DNA from: Pteria penguin
Lineage: Eukaryota > Mollusca > Bivalvia > Pterioida > Pteriidae
Reading direction: 5' to 3'
Length of the DNA: 64,000 nucleotides
Assembly: GCA_035048485.1 (NCBI GenBank)
Contig: CM068587.1
Coordinates: 31,171,001 to 31,235,000, forward strand
The translations under genes and the position numbers were made by a program. Below the pieces are notes generated by a model. The model made no database searches and was not told the origin of the DNA. It saw nothing but the letters and a program-made list of their open reading frames with translations. Of this stretch, positions 1-11,060 are shown piece after piece (the first letter of the stretch is position 1; each line of letters begins with the position of its first letter).

Positions 1-26
1 TTAGTGAGAGACCGTTGATATGTCAT

Positions 27-176
27 AGTGGCGGATCCAGGATTTCCGGAAAGGAGGGGGGCACATGTGTATTAGTCAACTACTCAGCCATTTTTGGTGC
101 AAATCTAGATTTTTAATGGTAAACATGCGGCGAAAAGGGAGGGGGACGCCCCCTCCTCCCCTCTAAATCCGCCACT
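27..176 (+). mobile_element. Short inverted-repeat element (MITE), CAGTGGCGGATCC family, copy 1
   Basis: The element opens with AGTGGCGGATCCAGGATTTC and closes with AAATCCGCCACT, which are inverted copies of each other, and is about 150 bp long. G-runs and C-runs lie just inside the ends. The same termini and the internal phrase CAGCCATTTTTGGTG recur at 7633, 12606 and, partly, 8464 and 31229. It has no coding capacity, so it is a non-autonomous DNA transposon. The CAGTGG-type terminus suggests hAT, but that is inference. Confidence 0.75.
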
Positions 177-1428
177 GTGTTACATTCTTGTTACCATTTA
201 TGAATAGGGCTTGAAGTGTCGATGCGGACTTTCTTTATTTGAGTTCTTTTACGCCGATTCTTTTTTCTGACAAAAATGCTATCCGCGCTATCTTTTGTCT
301 AGAGTCCGTCTTCTCTCCTTTAATTTCATGGATATAATTACCATATCACCATATTTTGTTGCTTTAAGAAATTTGTTCTTTTTTAAAGTGTTGTTATTAA
401 TGATGACGTTTTTTGTTGATGTTGTGGATTTACAGGGTTTTACCTTCGGCGTTTTACTGTAATTTTAAGTATTGATGCTGTTGTTGGTAATATTGTCAAT
501 GTTGTTATGGTCTGATGTGTCTATATAGCCGACGGTTTGCTGTATTCTCTTGTTTTAATTGCTGCTCGAATTATTATTATCATCAATAGTGTTGTTGGTG
601 TTGTGGGTGTTACAGGTCGGTTTTTTGTGTGTGTGTGTGTGGGGGGGTTGTTTTTGAGTCGGCTTCGGTGAAGCCGCACTCATTGCAATCACTTTCTTTT
701 CAGGGGTTATAACTTTCACTACCGATATAGAGCTTACTACGCCGCTGAAAAATAAAGTGCCGAAAAATTACTGATGTTGTCTTAAAAATTCTTGATCAGC
801 ACAATGTACCTTTAGCTCAGTTAATTTAAGCTAAACATAAACTAGTTTCAATAACTCGAAAAAGGAGTTGCAATAATGTTTTCAAATTTCGCGTAATAAT
901 ATGTAGTTGTGACTACTTTACGATGTTTTTACCATCGACACCGTCGGATGTTCTCGATTGTGTAATTCTCCGGACAAAGCATTTGTCTTGATCTTGTATT
1001 GCTTGTTTTTATCGAGATATTTCAATTAAAGTTTTCCCCAACATGTTCTGGAACTTTAGTTCTTTTTCACATATATGACAAATTTAAAGATCGATCTTCC
1101 CGCATTTCCTCTGATAATGAAAATGCAATATAAATATTTAGGTAAATGTAGTATGTTTCTAAATAAAAATGATGTTAAAACATTATGAGAATCGTGAATA
1201 AGATGGTTATTTAATGTCCCACTTGAAGGAATGTCGTTCCTTGGCTCAGCTTCGACTCGTGACAACAATGCAGTAAAACTTGTTGCCATGAAGTTGTCGA
1301 TTGCACGTTCATTTCGGATACAAGCAATTGCAAACTCTTTGCCGTAAGATAGTATGAAGAGACAACATTTTATTAGCATTTTGTACATAGGTATAATGAC
1401 GATGTAGTTGCAAAAAGGCCTAATTTTT
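177..1428. other. Intergenic DNA, no gene seen
   Basis: AT-rich sequence with a short GT run near 628-641 and G/T homopolymer tracts. The reverse-strand open frame across 1056-1469 ends inside a poly-C tract and a MITE fragment and shows no protein-like composition, so I do not call a gene. Confidence 0.5.
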
Positions 1429-1470
1429 GCCCCCCCCCCCCCATCTTCCTGAAATCCTGAATCCGCCACT
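1429..1470 (-). mobile_element. MITE fragment, CAGTGGCGGATCC family
   Basis: A poly-C run is followed by TCCTGAAATCCTGAATCCGC and CACT, matching one terminus of the element at 27-176. Only one end is present, so this is a truncated or strongly diverged copy. Confidence 0.5.
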
Positions 1471-1552
1471 AAAATGGTAAAATGATTACATACTTAAAAT
1501 CAGCAAAGCCGACTCTCAGGACTTTTGAGTCCTTTGATTTTTATTTTATTTT

Positions 1553-1626
1553 TTTTGGGGGGGGGGGTGTTTTTTTGGTTTTTTTTTTTGTTTTTTTTTT
1601 TGTTTTTTTTTTGGGGGGGGGGGGGG
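1553..1626. repeat. G/T homopolymer low-complexity tract
   Basis: Alternating runs of G (8-14) and T (9-10). Short open frames in both directions across it are composition artefacts. Run lengths are probably unreliable in the assembly. Confidence 0.85.
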
Positions 1627-2129
1627 TTCGTATTGGCTATATTCCGTTTCCCTATAGTATAGTATGTTTGTTGCTGCCATACTAATTTCGTTGTTGTTGT
1701 TGTTGTTCCTTGCACTGTGCTTTGATACAGGATGTCATCGTTCTTCAATGTGGTGAATGCGGAAGTTTACGATTAAAAATGGAAGGGCACTAAACTCAAG
1801 GTAAAAATTAAAAGACGATGTATGATGAATTTGATGTAGTCTAGTGATAACATGATGGTGTCTAAATCGCCAGACTTACACAACAACCTTGTTTGTACAT
1901 GGGAGCAGAGTAATTCAGTGATATAGCACTGAACTTGTATTCAAATATCTGGATTCGATGTCGGCTGTTGGAAAGGACTTTATTGATGTATTTTATCACA
2001 TCCTGTCTTGATCCCTAACTGTCCTTCGATTAAGAATGTTGTAGCTAAGGTTAAAATAATGAATATTCGAAACATTTAATGGTAACACTACATAAACGTC
2101 AGGCCTATCTCGCGTTGTGGTCGTCCAAG

Positions 2130-2703
2130 TGCTCCGACACTTTTTACTCCGACAGTTTTAACTAGGACGCTTTTAATTCCGACACTTTTTACTCCGACGC
2201 TTTTTACGCCGACACTTTTTACTCCAACAGTTTTATCTCCGACACTTTTTACTCCGAAAGTTTTATCTCCGACACTTTTTACTCCGACAATTTTACATAT
2301 TTTACTCCGACATAAGGACAAGTGCTACGTGTGTAACTCATGCACTAAATGAGCACTATAGTATTTTTATGTACTTTTTTCATAACTTAAAGACCACACA
2401 TTACAATGCCACTTTTACAATTACAGTTACAAAATATTATAATCTCCACGGTAGTGTTATACTACGATATCATCTCACCACGATATCGTCATATAAAAAG
2501 ACCTTTAAATTGTCAGAGTAAAAAGCGTAGGAATTGAAAGTGTCGGAGTTAAAAGCGTAGGAATTAACAATGTCGGAGTAAAATGTGTCGGAGTAAAAAG
2601 CGTCGGAGTAAAAACTGTCGGAGTTAAAATTGTTGGAGTTAAAAAGCGTCGGGGTAAAAAGTGTCGGAGTTATTTTATGTCTAAGTTAAAACTGTCGGAG
2701 CAA
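2130..2703. mobile_element. Foldback element with 15-16 bp repeat arms
   Basis: The left arm (about 2130-2310) is a tandem array of ACTCCGACACTTTTT-like units. The right arm (about 2515-2703) is an array of the reverse complement, GTCGGAGTAAAAAGC. The unique loop is about 200 bp. The outer ends GCTCCGACA and TGTCGGAGC are exact inverted copies. Inverted arms built from tandem subrepeats are the hallmark of foldback transposons. No transposase frame is present and I found no clear target duplication. Confidence 0.7.
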
Positions 2704-4029
2704 CGGGATTATCCCCTCACGTTATGTGTTGGTGGATCCGTTGTATGGGCAGAAAAATTAGACCGTGAAACAAATAGATGTCGCCACTGTATATGTGAAG
2801 TACATGTGACACTGAAGTAGCGTAAAACAGAAACATTACACGTGGGCTAAGGTTCACGAATGGCGTTTGTTACAAAGAGGTCAATCTATGCCCATGGACT
2901 AGATTTTCATGTATACTTTGCACGCTTAAAATTTCTTGCATATCTCGATGAGTTGCAGTTATAAATTTGAACACGCACTTGCCACGCAACATGCCGATTT
3001 ATGAAAACATTTCTTGTATATGCGATTACGCAAGATCATGATTACTGATTGACCGTTTTCACTCGTGCTTTTATACACCATTCTTTTGTTCTCTGGTGGG
3101 GCAAAAAAACCTGCCCAAGATTTGGTAGGTGACTAAAATACAAAACATGAAAGGAATGAGTATTTGCGATCCTTCGTATTTAACGTAGGAAGTATCAGGA
3201 TCTTTTTACGGCCAGCGACATGGTCGGCACCCCCTTCCTATACCTCACGAAAAATTGTCTAATATGGAACTCCCCTTGACAGAATTCCTCGATTAGCGCC
3301 TGTTTTGTTTTTTAAAGGAGAATGACTCACAAGTGTACAGCTTTATAGTAATCTGGTTCAGGTATTCCCTCAGGCATATTGAAGTCAAATGAGTTAATGT
3401 ACGAAGCGTGGCCGGCCAAGAATTTTCCAAACATGGAGGTCAAATTTTGGGGAAAGTTTATTTACAAAAGCTAAAACAAAGACCGTGAACCTAGAGTTTA
3501 AGAAAAAGGGAACAGTCGATCACAAGAATTCAGGTTGAGGTTGACACATGAGAAATATTATTTCATTTATGACAAATTCTATGTTCTCTTTGATATGATA
3601 ATTTTATAGAATCTTTTATCACGGTAAAGGATGCCTGCATTTTTCGAGAAGGGATGGAACAGTCTCCTCCGTCTTTGGGGTCATTATGTCACTAAATCTC
3701 ATTGAAAATAGGGCTTTTGTCGAACGGTCCTCTCTCTCTGTTTTGAATTCACACACTGAGATATTTGTGTTTCAGGAGGGAAAATTGTGTTCAAAAAGAC
3801 CATTATAAAAATGATATCCATTTGTCTGTTAGCGAATTCCCCAAATGACAAATGTGAGTTGGGGTTGGTAAGTGAGTGCTTGGGTTTACACGCTCATTTG
3901 TGCGTATGTATGGAAGGGGGGTATTACATATATGAATTAATTTACGAAGTAACAAAACAATATAAATAATCAAAACATATTAACTATTTCTTTACTGTAA
4001 CCTTCCTATATTTATCTGGTCTTTTTCAG
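2704..4029. other. Upstream region of the cysteine-rich gene
   Basis: No confident coding sequence. The missing first exon of the downstream gene may lie here or beyond the left edge. A stretch at 3776-3867 has a good acceptor (TTTCAG) and donor (GTAAGT), but its open frame does not join the 4030 exon in phase. It could be a 5' UTR exon at best. Confidence 0.4.
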
Positions 4030-4248
4030 TATCATGTCCAAGCTGTATGAACATGTCATTCAAACTCAAAAACCTTCCGGATAGCGTTAAAGATATTCTT
4101 AACCAGGCGTTGGGACCACTTACCGACGCTACATGCCTTACTGACAATGCTAAAAAGCAGGAATGTGTAGCAATACCCAATACGGTGAATAAATGTATGA
4201 CACAAACCTTCGCGATGAAAGCCGTCGGCATGAAGAATGGTCCAGCTG
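4030..4248 (+). CDS. Exon of the cysteine-rich GPI-type gene (first one found)
   Basis: Begins after TTTTTCAG with two bases completing a split codon, then SCPSC. Five of the protein's eight cysteines are here. Ends before GTGAGT with one base (G) carried into the next exon, giving Asp at the junction. Confidence 0.65.
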
Positions 4249-6056
4249 GTGAGTAACTAATCATAAAAATTTAAAGTTAGAAAAAGACACTATCATCTTC
4301 TGTAAAAGAGGATCTGAACTGATTACTCTAGACCAATCAACCGTAACACCAGTAAAATCTCCAAGAAGGATGACGATGTATAACTAAATGTGTTAATTGA
4401 TTGATATATATATATATTAATGAATTTGAACCCACCCACCCAAAAAAATTAATAAAATCTTTAATCGAAATATTTTTCAGTTCTTCTATATACTGATTTA
4501 TTTCAGACGCAGAGATGGATGCCACTGTCGTTGTGAAGAGTTGTGTGCCACAGGATCCTCGAGATGCCGATGGGTGTGTTAATCTCAAAGAAATGGATGC
4601 TAATATGAAACGTGAAATGGAAGCACAGGTAGAAAACATACAAAAACAATGGAATAAAGCTGAAATTACCACGGCCAGGAGGTGTATAGGTATGCTACAT
4701 AAAATCTTTTCTAAAATGTTGTACATGTAATTGAATTTTTAAAAAGATTCTGTTTGTGTGTTGCTTAACACCACACCATAATTATTTTATTAATATGGTG
4801 GCGGCACCTGTTTGGTGCTTGGAATCATAATTGTAGCCTATGCTATGAACTCATCCAGGATCTTTATAGGTCAACGTATATGTTGATACATCCTCATCCC
4901 AAAAATAGGGTAGGGATGGAAGAGGGAAATTCACTTTGAAAAATGAAACATTGAACCATTGGAACCAGAAGCATTGAAAGGATTTCGATGAACTCTGTAT
5001 GGGTGAAATACTCAACTTTTTCTACAAAAATGATCTTGCTTTTATGCCATATTTTAAAGGAGGGGGAATTAGATCCAATATGGAGCTAGGTATATCCTAG
5101 AGTGTGGCACTCTTTGATGAGGTCAAGGAATGGTGATTCCTGTTCACAGAGGGCCCAGTGTTGAAATTCAGATCTTCAAGCAAGAACTACACTTAGCTTT
5201 ATCTTAGCTTCATAACCCACGCATCAAAATGTTTGTCAGTCCCTCCTCTATCAAACGTTCAAAAGTTACTTTAAGTAATCCACTTTAATTTTGAAAAAAA
5301 AATTGCTGGAGGGGAGTCACTCTCGTAGCATAACCAAATTTCAGATATTAACAACTACACATTGCCAGACCAACTTTACTTTCGGGTGATGATAATAAAA
5401 TTCATGATTTAATTAATTGATTTCATCCAATCCCAATCAGAGCCCCTGATACGATGAAATAGTAGTCTCGCCATTATTACAAAAGATCTGCAATCAGATG
5501 CCCCGATAGTTAACATTCTTTGATTACCACGTCAAATGTTGCTGAATCTGCTCAGAATTCCATTCCGAAATTAAATATTGGACGCACTTATGGATGTATC
5601 TTGGCAGATTTTTACGTATTTTCACGAATTTTATCATTGCTTTCTTGATGCATCAAGGGATCATAGAAGATAACAATATGTAAATAGACAATTAAATACA
5701 GAAAATTTTTATCTTCATTGTAACTGTATCGTCTTTCCTCTTTATGATGTTACATTAAATGAAGAGCATTTCTATTGTTTTATACTAAAGCGTTAATAAT
5801 GAACTGAAAAAATGATATAAAGAATATTATTGTATGTACATGTACACACATGCAAACATTTAGTATATATTCTGTGCTATTTTTATACGATTTCCTCACT
5901 TGTCTGAATTGGTTTTCAGGTAACAGTCCAGTAGCAGCTACCACTCCTAAAGCTGCCGATGGTGGCGACAACAGTGGCAAACTAAATAACAGCGCCACAA
6001 CCGTTATCTTCTCCTTCGTGTCTTTAATTTCTAGTCTACTTCTTACTCTTTTATAA
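4030..6056 (+). CDS. Small secreted cysteine-rich protein with C-terminal GPI-type tail (partial, spliced)
   Basis: Three exons join in frame: 4030-4248, 4507-4689 and 5920-6056 (TAA stop). Introns are GT..AG with good donors (GTGAGT, GTATGC) and acceptors (TTTTTCAG, ATTTCAG, TTTTCAG). The predicted protein starts SCPSCMNMSFKLKNLP after a missing exon and contains eight cysteines (two in SCPSC, then ATC, QEC, NKC, KSC, DGC, RRC). It ends in a Ser/Thr/Asn-rich stretch followed by about 18 hydrophobic residues (VIFSFVSLISSLLLTLL) directly before the stop. That arrangement is typical of a GPI-anchored surface protein. Cysteine number and exon layout recall Ly6/uPAR-type domains, but spacing does not fit well enough to assign the family. 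The first exon must end with one spare base, since 4030 begins with the last two bases of a codon, and should supply the signal peptide. Function unknown. Confidence 0.65.
4507..4689 (+). CDS. Middle exon of the cysteine-rich GPI-type gene
   Basis: Encodes DAEMDATVVVKSCVPQ and on to a charged, probably helical stretch, ending ARRCI with one spare base before GTATGC. Three cysteines. The phase matches both neighbours. Confidence 0.65.
5920..6056 (+). CDS. Last exon of the cysteine-rich GPI-type gene
   Basis: Encodes NSPVAATTPKAADGG, an SAT/N-rich linker, and the terminal hydrophobic GPI-signal-like tail, then TAA. An A-rich stretch follows the stop. Confidence 0.65.
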
Positions 6057-6625
6057 GATTTTATAAAAAAAAAAAAACCTCGTCATTCAGTCTATTCCCG
6101 TCATCATTTTTTGTCAGATATAAAAATTTCATTTGATTTTTTAGTTTTATTTGTGACATTTTTTATGATTTTGAGAGAATGACGTCATATTAAATGACTG
6201 ATTCCACCCTGAGTATGGCTAGACCATCAAGCGGTGTATCGACACTCAAAATGTATTATCGAAAAATTATGTCAAGTGAATTTGGAATATGCAAAGCAAA
6301 CTTTTGATAGGGAACAAACAAGAGGATGTCGGCTGAAACATTAGAATATGAAAATGTACTTTCATTCATATTTTCACTTTATTCAGATGTCGATCCTTTC
6401 ATTATGACTGACTCTCAGGTATTAATAATTACGTATGTTTATTCAATAAGTGTCATAAAAATGTTGCATAGCTTTGAAAACAATAGTAAATTTCATTGTG
6501 ATTCCACTTTGACACAGAATCAGCAACGAACCTCTACACAGACCTCTTGTTGTTTAGTTGACATAAATATAATGGATGTAATTCGCGTCTTTTTGATACT
6601 GTACATTGAGTAGAAAATATTTGTA

Positions 6626-6670
6626 AATAAACACATGTAGATGTAATTGCATGTGAAGTCTTCCAATAAA
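6626..6670 (+). promoter_or_regulatory. Candidate polyadenylation signals
   Basis: Two AATAAA hexamers (6626-6631 and 6665-6670) lie about 0.6 kb past the stop at 6056. They would suit the 3' end of the cysteine-rich gene. In AT-rich DNA they could be chance matches. Confidence 0.3.
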
Positions 6671-6816
6671 AATTATGACAATACTTGTTAGATCTCTGTT
6701 GATATCTTGAGTTTTTTTTCTTTAGTTCAAACAAAATAATGTGGCATATCCTGGTCTTTATGCAATAAGACTAAAAATATTCAAAACTTAGATATATTGA
6801 TAAGACGCATACTCAG

Positions 6817-7035
6817 GGTCCGGCGCCATAAACTGAGAATATACTTAAGTCATAATTTTATATTCTTCTGTTCATCAATGAATTAGTAACTGGGGTTTGG
6901 ATTTTATCTAGTTTTATTCTATTGATGAATAGAATTAAACCATTCTGCATGAGAATTTATTTGAACGTTTGATAATGGAATAAATTAAAATGAAATATTT
7001 GACTTAAGTATATTCTCAGTTTATGGCGCTGGACC
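6817..7035. mobile_element. 219-bp MITE with about 36-bp terminal inverted repeats
   Basis: The left end GGTCCGGCGCCATAAACTGA and the sequence after it (through CTTAAGTCA) are repeated in inverse at the right end (TGACTTAAG to GGCGCTGGACC), with one mismatch in the outer part. The centre is AT-rich and unique. No clear target duplication was found. Confidence 0.75.
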
Positions 7036-7304
7036 TAGAACACATTTTGTGTTACTGGGATTCTCATATATATATTGTTTAGTTCCACGGAGCTAAAGTA
7101 ACATATTCGGATATTGTCATAAACAAAAACAAACAGTATTACATAATAGGAGTGTACATACAGGTTTTAAAAATTCTTCTTTCTCGAGATCGCATGCTGG
7201 AAATTTTTTCCAGTAATTTACCGGTAATTCCAGTTATGGTGACATTCGGACTTGTTCGCGCCCTACTGTTTGCTCAAAAATTGAGCCTTACGTGTTAAAG
7301 TCTG

Positions 7305-7430
7305 ACCGAAACCAGAAATGGTCACTGGGTCGGAGCCTGGCAGGAACCCGAAATGGGACCATACGATGTCGAACCTGACCGAAACCAGAAATGGAACCAA
7401 TCTGTGTCGAACTGGAAATGGAACCCCATG
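7305..7430. repeat. Degenerate short repeat, GACCGAAACCAGAAATGG type
   Basis: The phrase ACCGAAACCAGAAATGG occurs twice exactly, with several related phrases (CCCGAAATGGGACC, ACTGGAAATGGAACC) between and after. The open frames here come from this periodicity. Confidence 0.5.
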
Positions 7431-7632
7431 GGTCGACCCAACCGGAACCATTATAGTCGATTCTGTGTTCAGTGTTCAGTTGAAAGTAGTTACCGAAAGT
7501 CAGAGGTTTCAATCACAAGCACAAACGCAATAACAAATTTTGAAGTTTAAAAAAGGAATAAAATATGTTTATATATTATGATTTATAACCCAAATTTAGT
7601 GAGAGTAGGAGGAATACAACATTAATGTTGAT

Positions 7633-7768
7633 CAGTGGCGGATCCAGGATTTCCGAAAAGGGGGCACATGTGTATTGGCCAAACGACTTAGCCATTTTTG
7701 GCGTTAAATCTGGATTTTTACTAGTAAATATGTGGCCAAAAGGCCCCCCCCCCTTCTTAATCCGCCAC
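7633..7768 (+). mobile_element. MITE, CAGTGGCGGATCC family, copy with target duplication
   Basis: Starts CAGTGGCGGATCCAGGATTT and ends TTAATCCGCCAC. TGTTGAT lies immediately outside on both sides (7626-7632 and 7769-7775), a 7-bp direct repeat consistent with a target-site duplication. The interior shares CAGCCATTTTTGG-type sequence with the copies at 27 and 12606. Confidence 0.8.
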
Positions 7769-7859
7769 TGTTGATAGGATTAATTCACCAGCAAGTTTAG
7801 GTTGTGTCTTTGTCACTCCAAGCTGGAAATGGCCTGCCCTAGATTTCAAGAAGAGCTGA

Positions 7860-8050
7860 GTACCCAGTCGGTGAAGTGCATGGCTCGTCACCAAGATGTC
7901 TCTTGTTGAAGTCCCACTTATGGCATGATGGTATCCTGTCCTTGGGATGAGGCGGTACAAACCGAGCTCGCGTGGTGTCAGCAGGACTTTAAAAATCCCA
8001 CACTGCTTCCGTCTGGTCCGTATCAAAGGTCTTAATCTTTGTTCTTAACG
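7860..8050 (+). mobile_element. Decayed SINE related to the element at 10785
   Basis: From GTTGAAGTCCCAC onward it can be lined up with the 10785 SINE from its B-box onward: GGATGAGGCGGTACAAACCG versus GGATAAGACAGTAAAAACCG, then AAAAATCCCACACTGCTTC versus AAAGATCCCTCACTGCTTC. The tRNA-like head is barely recognisable, so this is an old copy. Confidence 0.55.
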
Positions 8051-8221
8051 TGTCGTCAAACTGTTACGTAATCAAGCACACATACAAAACATTTGATAAA
8101 GAAGCCTTAATTGATGATGAATTATAAATAGCACGCAGCCGTGAAGTGTATCTTAAAAATACACTTATTCAGTGTTTATAGTTGAATGATTATTTACTTC
8201 TAACTATGATTTTTATTAATG

Positions 8222-8400
8222 TGATGGGGGCACCTGGTTGGTATGTTGCAATATAATTCCAACCAGAAAAGCATTGAAACTCCAGCGGTATTTGAACTTA
8301 CTACCATACTCACCAGAATACCGCCGAGGCTGCAGTGGGATTTGAATTCAGGCTGTTCTTTTCGATCGAAAGTTAAAGCCCCAGCACCACACCGTCTTAC
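8222..8400. repeat. Dispersed repeat, possibly a reverse-oriented tRNA-related element
   Basis: GGGGCACCTGGTTGG and AACCAGAAAAGCATTGAAA here resemble GGCGGCACCTGTTTGG and AACCAGAAGCATTGAAAG at 4800-4980. GGGATTTGAATTCAGGC resembles an antisense B-box. Family not identified. Confidence 0.3.
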
Positions 8401-8463
8401 AGTGTACATAGAAAGGATGAAGAGATGTCGGGTTCTTAATGTTTAAAGTGATTTTGTTAAATG

Positions 8464-8662
8464 CAGTGGCGGATTCAGGGGGGGGGGGGCTTTTATTTCG
8501 TCCAAAATTTACAAGACATATATAGGCCTAGATGATAAAGTTGAAAACACTCAAATAATATGAGTAAAACTCCGAATTTGGCACCCAGAATGGCTGAGTA
8601 TTTTGGCTAATACTTGCCTTTCACGTATAGGCCTCATTTTTGGAAATCCTGGATCGGCCACT
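8464..8662 (-). mobile_element. MITE, CAGTGGCGGATCC family, longer reverse-oriented copy
   Basis: Starts CAGTGGCGGATTCAGG followed by a run of G and ends CCTGGATCGGCCACT. The interior carries CAGAATGGCTGAGTATTTTG, the reverse complement of the phrase found in the other copies. At about 199 bp it is longer than the 136-163 bp copies. Confidence 0.65.
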
Positions 8663-9288
8663 TAAATGGAGCATAATGGGTTCATACATCTATTGATTGT
8701 GTGAATTCTGTCAAACACACACTCTTTTACTACTAGTAAAGTAAATTTACTTGCTCACGTTCTGTACAAAAGATCCATATGAATTACCAATAAATCTAGA
8801 TTAAGCCCATGTGAACCAAGAGGCTAGTTTACGGTATCTAATATGCAGATTCAAACCACATCACATTTTTAACCCCTTCATGACCCCTTTAACATTCTAG
8901 ATACGAATTGAACATTTTGCAGCGCTGTACGTAGCAAGGAATCAGGAGGGACGGTTTTCTGAGTGAAACAAATGCACTCTTAAAACTAAAGCTAATGCAT
9001 CGTTCACACACACAAAATACAATAAGTTTGTTACTATAGTAGCGATAAGGAAAAGCAGTACGGACATCAACGAATGTTGTTTCACGTCATATTCTTTCTG
9101 CGTTTTGTTTTTCTTTTCTTTTCTTTTTCTTTTCTATTTAGGGGGGGGGGGGTGTTTACTGATTATTTTTTATTCGTTTTTATTTATTTTTTGGTTGGAA
9201 CGGGAGACTGGCCCTACTCAAAGATTCGGCTAAATTAACGGTTTTTTTTTTCTGTTTTAAAATAAATTATTATACACCTAAGGACATG

Positions 9289-9396
9289 TTTGTACCCTTC
9301 TCGCATAATTTGTTGGGGTGGAACCCCTCTCGACAAAATTTTTTTGTACTCTTTTCGCATAATTTGTTGGGTTGGAACCCCTTTCGACAAAATTTC
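9289..9396. repeat. 54-bp unit in two tandem copies
   Basis: TTTGTACYCTTYTCGCATAA and the following sequence through CCCCTYTCGACAAAATTT occur twice, 54 bp apart, with a few substitutions. A phrase TTCTGGATCCACGCCTTGTG follows immediately and may be the end of the same dispersed element. Confidence 0.7.
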
Positions 9397-10246
9397 TGGA
9401 TCCACGCCTTGTGCCCGTGAATATTGATGTAGCAATTAATAACGTTAAAACATTTTTATTTGAAAAATGGTCAAGTAGACAATATTAAAATAATAGATGT
9501 TTTAAGTGATTGTTGCAGTTTCTAACTTTTAAAAAAATGTGGACGTACGGAAATTGACACCAACTTCTTAAAAATTTTTTTTTCGCTTTTTATATACAAA
9601 TCTGGATTCTGATAGTATGGAAATTCAAATGGTCTGCGCTGATAACCAACTTAAAAGTAGAAAAGCCGAGTTATTATTCAAACTCTGTAGAGATACTAAA
9701 ATGTTTTCCTAAGTAAAAAGAAAATATGTAATACATTTATTCGTCTCTCAGGTAAAGATAAGGAATTTTTGTATCCTTATTTGATGTTTATTTGTCTATT
9801 TATTTATTCGTTTATTTATTTTTTATTTTTATTTATCATTATACACGTATTTCTTACTTCATTTTAAGCATAATAGACAGTTTTAATTCTTAAAAGGGGC
9901 ATACAAGGAAAAGATTTGCATCTAACCATTACAATACAGTAAAACAGCTATGAAATGCTAAAGTCCCATACATCAGGTGCTGGGGAACAATGTGTTAGCC
10001 TTTCATTGTATTTTCCTTTACATCTGTAAAGCCATAATGATACACCTACATAATCTGATATCCCCTGACATGACATTAAACTCTTTATGGACTTGAAATC
10101 AGCACACTGTCATCGTAGTCATTATGCAATATTTAAACATCAAAATCTTTCAAATATGTCATAGGACACTATGTACGCGCCATAGATGCCTACTTTATCA
10201 AACGATGCTGTATTGTAGCAAGTACAAATACATCTAATTCGTTAAG

Positions 10247-10276
10247 CCAGAGACATATATGTATATATGTCTCTGG
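10247..10276. repeat. Perfect 30-bp palindrome
   Basis: CCAGAGACATATAT is followed by its inverse ATATATGTCTCTGG around a central GT. The matching flanks (TTAAG outside on both sides, in inverse) extend it. It could be a tiny foldback remnant. Confidence 0.7.
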
Positions 10277-10641
10277 TTAAGCTGATTTATGCAGAAAGAA
10301 GAAAAACGAATCATAAGGGACAGAGGTGACAGGACGTAGAGCGAATGATGAACCAACCTGACACCTCTTGAGCTTGATTGGAAATGGAAATGTTTAAAAA
10401 ATCTTTTTTCATTGCTACCTAACCCTTTTGTTAAAATGAAAAAAGACAAATAATGCACGTCTTTTTGAAACGTTCACCTCTCGGAAAAAAATGTATTATT
10501 TATCACTTTCTCAACCGACGAAAGATGAAGCAATTGAAGTGTTCACCAGATGTTTTTCTTCCTTGGTTCCTCTCTAGGGGTCCCCATGGTTACGATTCAA
10601 GTAGTATCTTGAGCTCACCGTCTACTGTACAAACAGAACAA

Positions 10642-10665
10642 CTCTCTCTCTCTCTCTCTCTCTCT
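10642..10665. repeat. (CT)n microsatellite
   Basis: About twelve CT dinucleotides. Confidence 0.9.
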
Positions 10666-10784
10666 GGCCAACAACATCCTTCATGAATGTCTACAAATAT
10701 AAATATTACAATAATATTTCAATACTTCACAATGCTATTACCACAGTCATACACCATCAAAACAGCCTTCTAACAAAACTTGAA

Positions 10785-11060
10785 GCCGGCGTGGCCTAGT
10801 GGTATCGCGTCGGACTCCTGATCGGGAGGCCAGGGTTTGAGTCCCGCTCTGGTCATGCCGGTGTCATGTCTTTCGGATAAGACAGTAAAAACCGAGGCCC
10901 CGTGTCGTGGTATGCATGGCACGTTAAAGATCCCTCACTGCTTCGGGTTAGTCCGTTGCAAAGGTCAAAATTTGTATGCTCCGTATCAGGCAGATGCCGT
11001 CACCATATACGTGAAATATTCCTGGTGTGACGTAAAACAAACAAAAAAAAAACTCTAACT
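10785..11060 (+). mobile_element. tRNA-derived SINE with intact target duplications
   Basis: The head GCCGGCGTGGCCTAGTGGTA contains an A-box (TGGCCTAGTGG), and GGTTTGAGTCC about 35 bp later is a B-box, so the 5' part derives from a tRNA with an internal Pol III promoter. The body contains GGATAAGACAGTAAAAACCG and GCACGTTAAAGATCCC, phrases common in molluscan SINE bodies. The tail is ACGTAAAACAAAC plus A-run. CTAACAAAACTT followed by RAA occurs directly before the head (10770-10784) and after the tail (11061-11075), a 15-bp target duplication with one mismatch that points to fairly recent L1/RTE-type retroposition. Confidence 0.85.

Noticed and set aside
3776..3867. First exon of the cysteine-rich gene
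   Set aside because: Good splice borders, but its open frame ends in phase 0 while the next exon needs one spare base; the compatible frame contains a stop.
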